In this document: positions 25,288-27,033 of the stretch, one piece after another
How the letters are laid out: the number at the start of each line of letters is the position of its first letter
Numbering within the stretch: position 1 is the first letter of the stretch
DNA from: Chloroflexota bacterium
Lineage (GTDB): Bacteria; Chloroflexota; Anaerolineae; J102
Direction: 5' to 3'
Length of the DNA: 27,033 nucleotides
Assembly: GCA_003353825.1 (NCBI GenBank)
Contig: PIVW01000020.1
Span: 1-27,033 of the forward strand
The notes under the pieces: model-generated
Database searches by the model: none
Seen by the model: only the letters and a program-made list of their open reading frames with translations
What the model was told of the DNA's origin: nothing
Translations under genes and position numbers: made by a program

Positions 25288-26244
25288 ATGAAGCAGGTGA
25301 ATCGTTCTATGAATACACAAGAGGAGCGTACCAATAAACCAACGATTGTCGTCACCGGTTGTCAGCGTAGCGGCACTACACTGGTGCGTTCTATCCTGGC
25401 ACAACATCCGCATCTTAGTGTACATCCTTCTGAACCTCAATTTATCCTTGAATTAAGGAAGCGTTATGGTCCCGTGATCGACGATGTGCCAGCGGCTATA
25501 GACTATGTCAGTATGCACCGATACAAGGCAGAAAGCATCTCGCCGGAGCGACTGGCAACCTTTTTTCAGCCCGTGCACCAGCCCATGTTGTTGCGAGATT
25601 TCATCCATACTTACCTGCGGGCCTGGTGCGGGGACGATCTGCGCCACAGGCAGGTTGTCCTTAAAGACCCAGCCTTTATCTATCAGCTCGATATCCTCGA
25701 CACGCTATTTGCCGATCCCATCACCATCCACGTAATCCGTGATCCCCGGGCCAATGTCAGCTCGCAGCGTGCGCGCTGGCCTCATTTGACGATCTGGGAG
25801 TGTGCAGTCAGATGGCGGGATGCCATTCGTGCAGGCAAAACATGGCAGCAGAAACATCCAGGTCGCTACATCGAGTTGGTGTATGAGCAGTTGGTGCTCG
25901 AGGGGGAGCCTACACTCCAGCAACTGTGCAGGGCACTGCGCTTACCCTACAACTCTGAGATGCTGAGCTTTCAGCTTGAAACCAGAGCATTCATTCCCGG
26001 CCAGCCAGTTCAAGCCGTAAGCCATACCGGTATCAGCTTTGATTCATTAGATGTATGGAAGCGACGACTGCAGCCAATGGACATCAGCTTAATCGAGGCT
26101 TGCTGCAAGGCCGAAATGGAGTGGCAGGGATATCAGCCTTCTAATCCCACTGTATCAGGGGCGGCGCTGCGTGGGCGCATACTGTTGGAAAGAAACCGTT
26201 ATGCCGCTTTACGGTCCGCACGTAGGCTGAAATATCGTCACTGA
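25288..26244 (+). CDS. Sulfotransferase (Sulfotransfer_3-like)
   Basis: 318 residues. The PAPS 5'-phosphosulfate loop TGCQRSGTTLVRSIL (23-37) and the 3'-phosphate motif IRDPRANVSSQRARWP (150-165; R151, S158) are clear, with KDP at 126-128. This is a different sulfotransferase branch from the one at 22708. It may have its own promoter; the gap to the preceding gene is 98 bp. ATG 25288 is used; the Met eight codons further in (25309) is also possible and lies closer to the conserved core. It ends 68 bp before the tRNA promoter. Confidence 0.88.
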   Translation: MKQVNRSMNTQEERTNKPTIVVTGCQRSGTTLVRSILAQHPHLSVHPSEPQFILELRKRYGPVIDDVPAAIDYVSMHRYKAESISPERLATFFQPVHQPMLLRDFIHTYLRAWCGDDLRHRQVVLKDPAFIYQLDILDTLFADPITIHVIRDPRANVSSQRARWPHLTIWECAVRWRDAIRAGKTWQQKHPGRYIELVYEQLVLEGEPTLQQLCRALRLPYNSEMLSFQLETRAFIPGQPVQAVSHTGISFDSLDVWKRRLQPMDISLIEACCKAEMEWQGYQPSNPTVSGAALRGRILLERNRYAALRSARRLKYRH

Positions 26245-26312
26245 TTGATCGAAAGACAACAAGATAAGGTAGGAATGCAATTACAATTCACCATTAATTA
26301 CCCCTCCGAAAT

Positions 26313-26341
26313 TTGACTTCAAAAGCCCGACCACCTATACT
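26313..26341 (+). promoter_or_regulatory. Promoter of the tRNA-Thr/tRNA-Tyr/tRNA-Thr-tuf cluster
   Basis: TTGACT (26313-26318) and TATACT (26336-26341), 17-bp spacer, 34 bp before tRNA-Thr(TGT). Close to the sigma-70 consensus. Confidence 0.8.
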
Positions 26342-26375
26342 TCTTTGCTGGCGCAGCGATTTTGCGAATTCGCAG

Positions 26376-26448
26376 GCCGACGTAGCTCAATTGGCAGAGC
26401 AGCGGTTTTGTAAACCGCAGGTTAAGGGTTCGAGTCCCCTCGTCGGCT
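26376..26448 (+). tRNA. tRNA-Thr (anticodon TGT)
   Basis: Acceptor GCCGACG pairs with CGTCGGC; anticodon stem GCGGT/ACCGC with loop TTTGTAA gives TGT; T-arm AGGG/CCCT-type around TTCGAGT. Discriminator T26448, no encoded CCA. Reads ACA and probably other ACN codons. Confidence 0.97.
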
Positions 26449-26480
26449 TTAGATTGTCCCGCTATAATGCGCTCAGAATA

Positions 26481-26509
26481 TTGCTTCAGGATATATATTC
26501 TGTTACAAT
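26481..26509 (+). promoter_or_regulatory. Internal promoter before tRNA-Tyr
   Basis: TTGCTT (26481-26486), 17-bp spacer, and TACAAT (26504-26509) preceded by TG, an extended -10. The -35 and spacing match the tRNA-Thr(CGT) promoter. A bare TATAAT at 26463 also occurs, but without a -35. Confidence 0.6.
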
Positions 26510-26527
26510 CTCATAACTTAAGGTCAT

Positions 26528-26610
26528 GGGTCGGTGTCCCGAGCGGCAAAGGGGGCGGGCTGTAAACCCGCTGGCGAAAGCCTTCGCAGGTTCGAGTCCT
26601 GCCCGGCCCA
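26528..26610 (+). tRNA. tRNA-Tyr (anticodon GTA)
   Basis: Acceptor GGGTCGG pairs with CCGGCCC (one T-G pair); anticodon stem GCGGG/CCCGC with loop CTGTAAA gives GTA; a long variable arm (class II) follows; T-arm GCAGG/CCTGC. Discriminator A26610. Confidence 0.97.
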
Positions 26611-26639
26611 CCTTGAGCGTCATTTAAACGGCTCTGTCA

Positions 26640-26712
<73 letters not shown>

Positions 26713-26756
26713 CTTCAGTCAACAACATTGTACTCAAATTGATTCATGTTACCAGC

Positions 26757-26780
26757 GGCCGTCCCTCTTTGGGGACGGCC
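26757..26780 (+). other. Strong hairpin in the tuf leader
   Basis: GGCCGTCCC (26757-26765) and GGGACGGCC (26772-26780) form a perfect 9-bp stem with a 6-nt loop, followed by AAAAA rather than T. Sited between tRNA-Thr(GGT) and tuf, it may guide RNA processing or control of tuf expression, not termination. Confidence 0.7.
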
Positions 26781-26845
26781 AAAAACTGCAATCTACAAAC
26801 TCTTCTGTACCTCTAGAAACGTAGTACCAGGAGGCATTTGATCTC

Positions 26846-27033
26846 ATGGCAAAGCAAGCATTTGAGCGAACAAAGCCCCACGTAAACGTGGGCACAATAG
26901 GCCACATTGACCATGGCAAGACGACATTGACGGCGGCGATAACGAAAGTGCTGTCGTTGAAGGGCTATGCAGACTTTAGTGCATTTGATCAGATTGACAA
27001 TGCACCGGAGGAGAAAGCGCGCGGGATCACGAT
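26846..27033 (+). CDS. tuf: Elongation factor Tu, N-terminal part
   Basis: EF-Tu brings aminoacyl-tRNA to the ribosome. The visible 62 residues include the G1/P-loop GHIDHGKT and the switch I start with PEEKARGIT. The gene continues past the right edge. AGGAGG at 26829-26834, 11 bp before ATG, is the ribosome binding site. It follows three tRNA genes and probably shares their transcript. Confidence 0.97.
   Translation, partial: MAKQAFERTKPHVNVGTIGHIDHGKTTLTAAITKVLSLKGYADFSAFDQIDNAPEEKARGIT

Overview
The window reads as a chromosomal segment of a Chloroflexota bacterium, most likely an Anaerolineae-type lineage. This is inferred from the style of the tuf N-terminus, the long class A penicillin-binding protein with a C-terminal Ig-like extension, the DUF2723 and other large GT-C-like membrane proteins, the DUF92 and DUF1648 proteins, and the many degenerate 7- and 8-bp tandem repeats between genes. 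No phage, transposon, CRISPR array or rRNA was seen. Both ends cut a gene: yebC at the left and tuf at the right.

Region 1 (1-2340, + strand) is a recombination/repair operon: yebC, ruvC, an OmpR-type response regulator and ruvA. The yebC/ruvC and regulator/ruvA pairs overlap by 4 bp. No ruvB or histidine kinase lies next to it. A tRNA-Thr(CGT) with a clear promoter and terminator follows, then a divergent ResB-like membrane protein and uridine kinase. Region 2 (4756-13723, mostly - strand) holds a phosphoribosyltransferase, a small membrane protein and a TPR protein in one unit; a DUF92 protein paired with a polyprenyl-phosphate-type GT2 glycosyltransferase; a PH/DUF1648 membrane protein; surE; and a 1095-residue PBP1A-type enzyme. 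A 651-bp gap with a 15-unit octamer array separates this from a PfkB sugar kinase (+).

Region 3 (15384-26244) is dominated by envelope and surface-glycan genes. On the - strand are a helical hypothetical protein, a DUF2723 protein and a 940-residue multi-pass protein ending in a probable ILEI/FAM3-like domain. On the + strand, after a possible small SRP-type RNA, come a Wzx-like flippase, a sulfotransferase (family 2 type), an alkaline-phosphatase-superfamily phosphodiesterase/phosphotransferase and a second sulfotransferase (family 3 type). Together these suggest making, exporting and sulfating or otherwise decorating a surface glycan. The polyprenyl-phosphate GT2 could supply lipid-linked sugar to the GT-C-like enzymes, but that link is inference.

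Region 4 (26313-27033) is tRNA-Thr(TGT), tRNA-Tyr(GTA), tRNA-Thr(GGT) and tuf, the same order as the E. coli thrU-tyrU-glyT-thrT-tufB operon but without glyT. With the tRNA at 2425, all three threonine anticodons (CGT, TGT, GGT) occur in this one window.

The most unusual signals are the heptamer/octamer arrays, some of which enter coding sequence or supply a stop codon; the response regulator inside the ruv operon; the flippase-sulfotransferase-phosphodiesterase-sulfotransferase cassette; and the candidate SRP-like RNA with an atypical tip.
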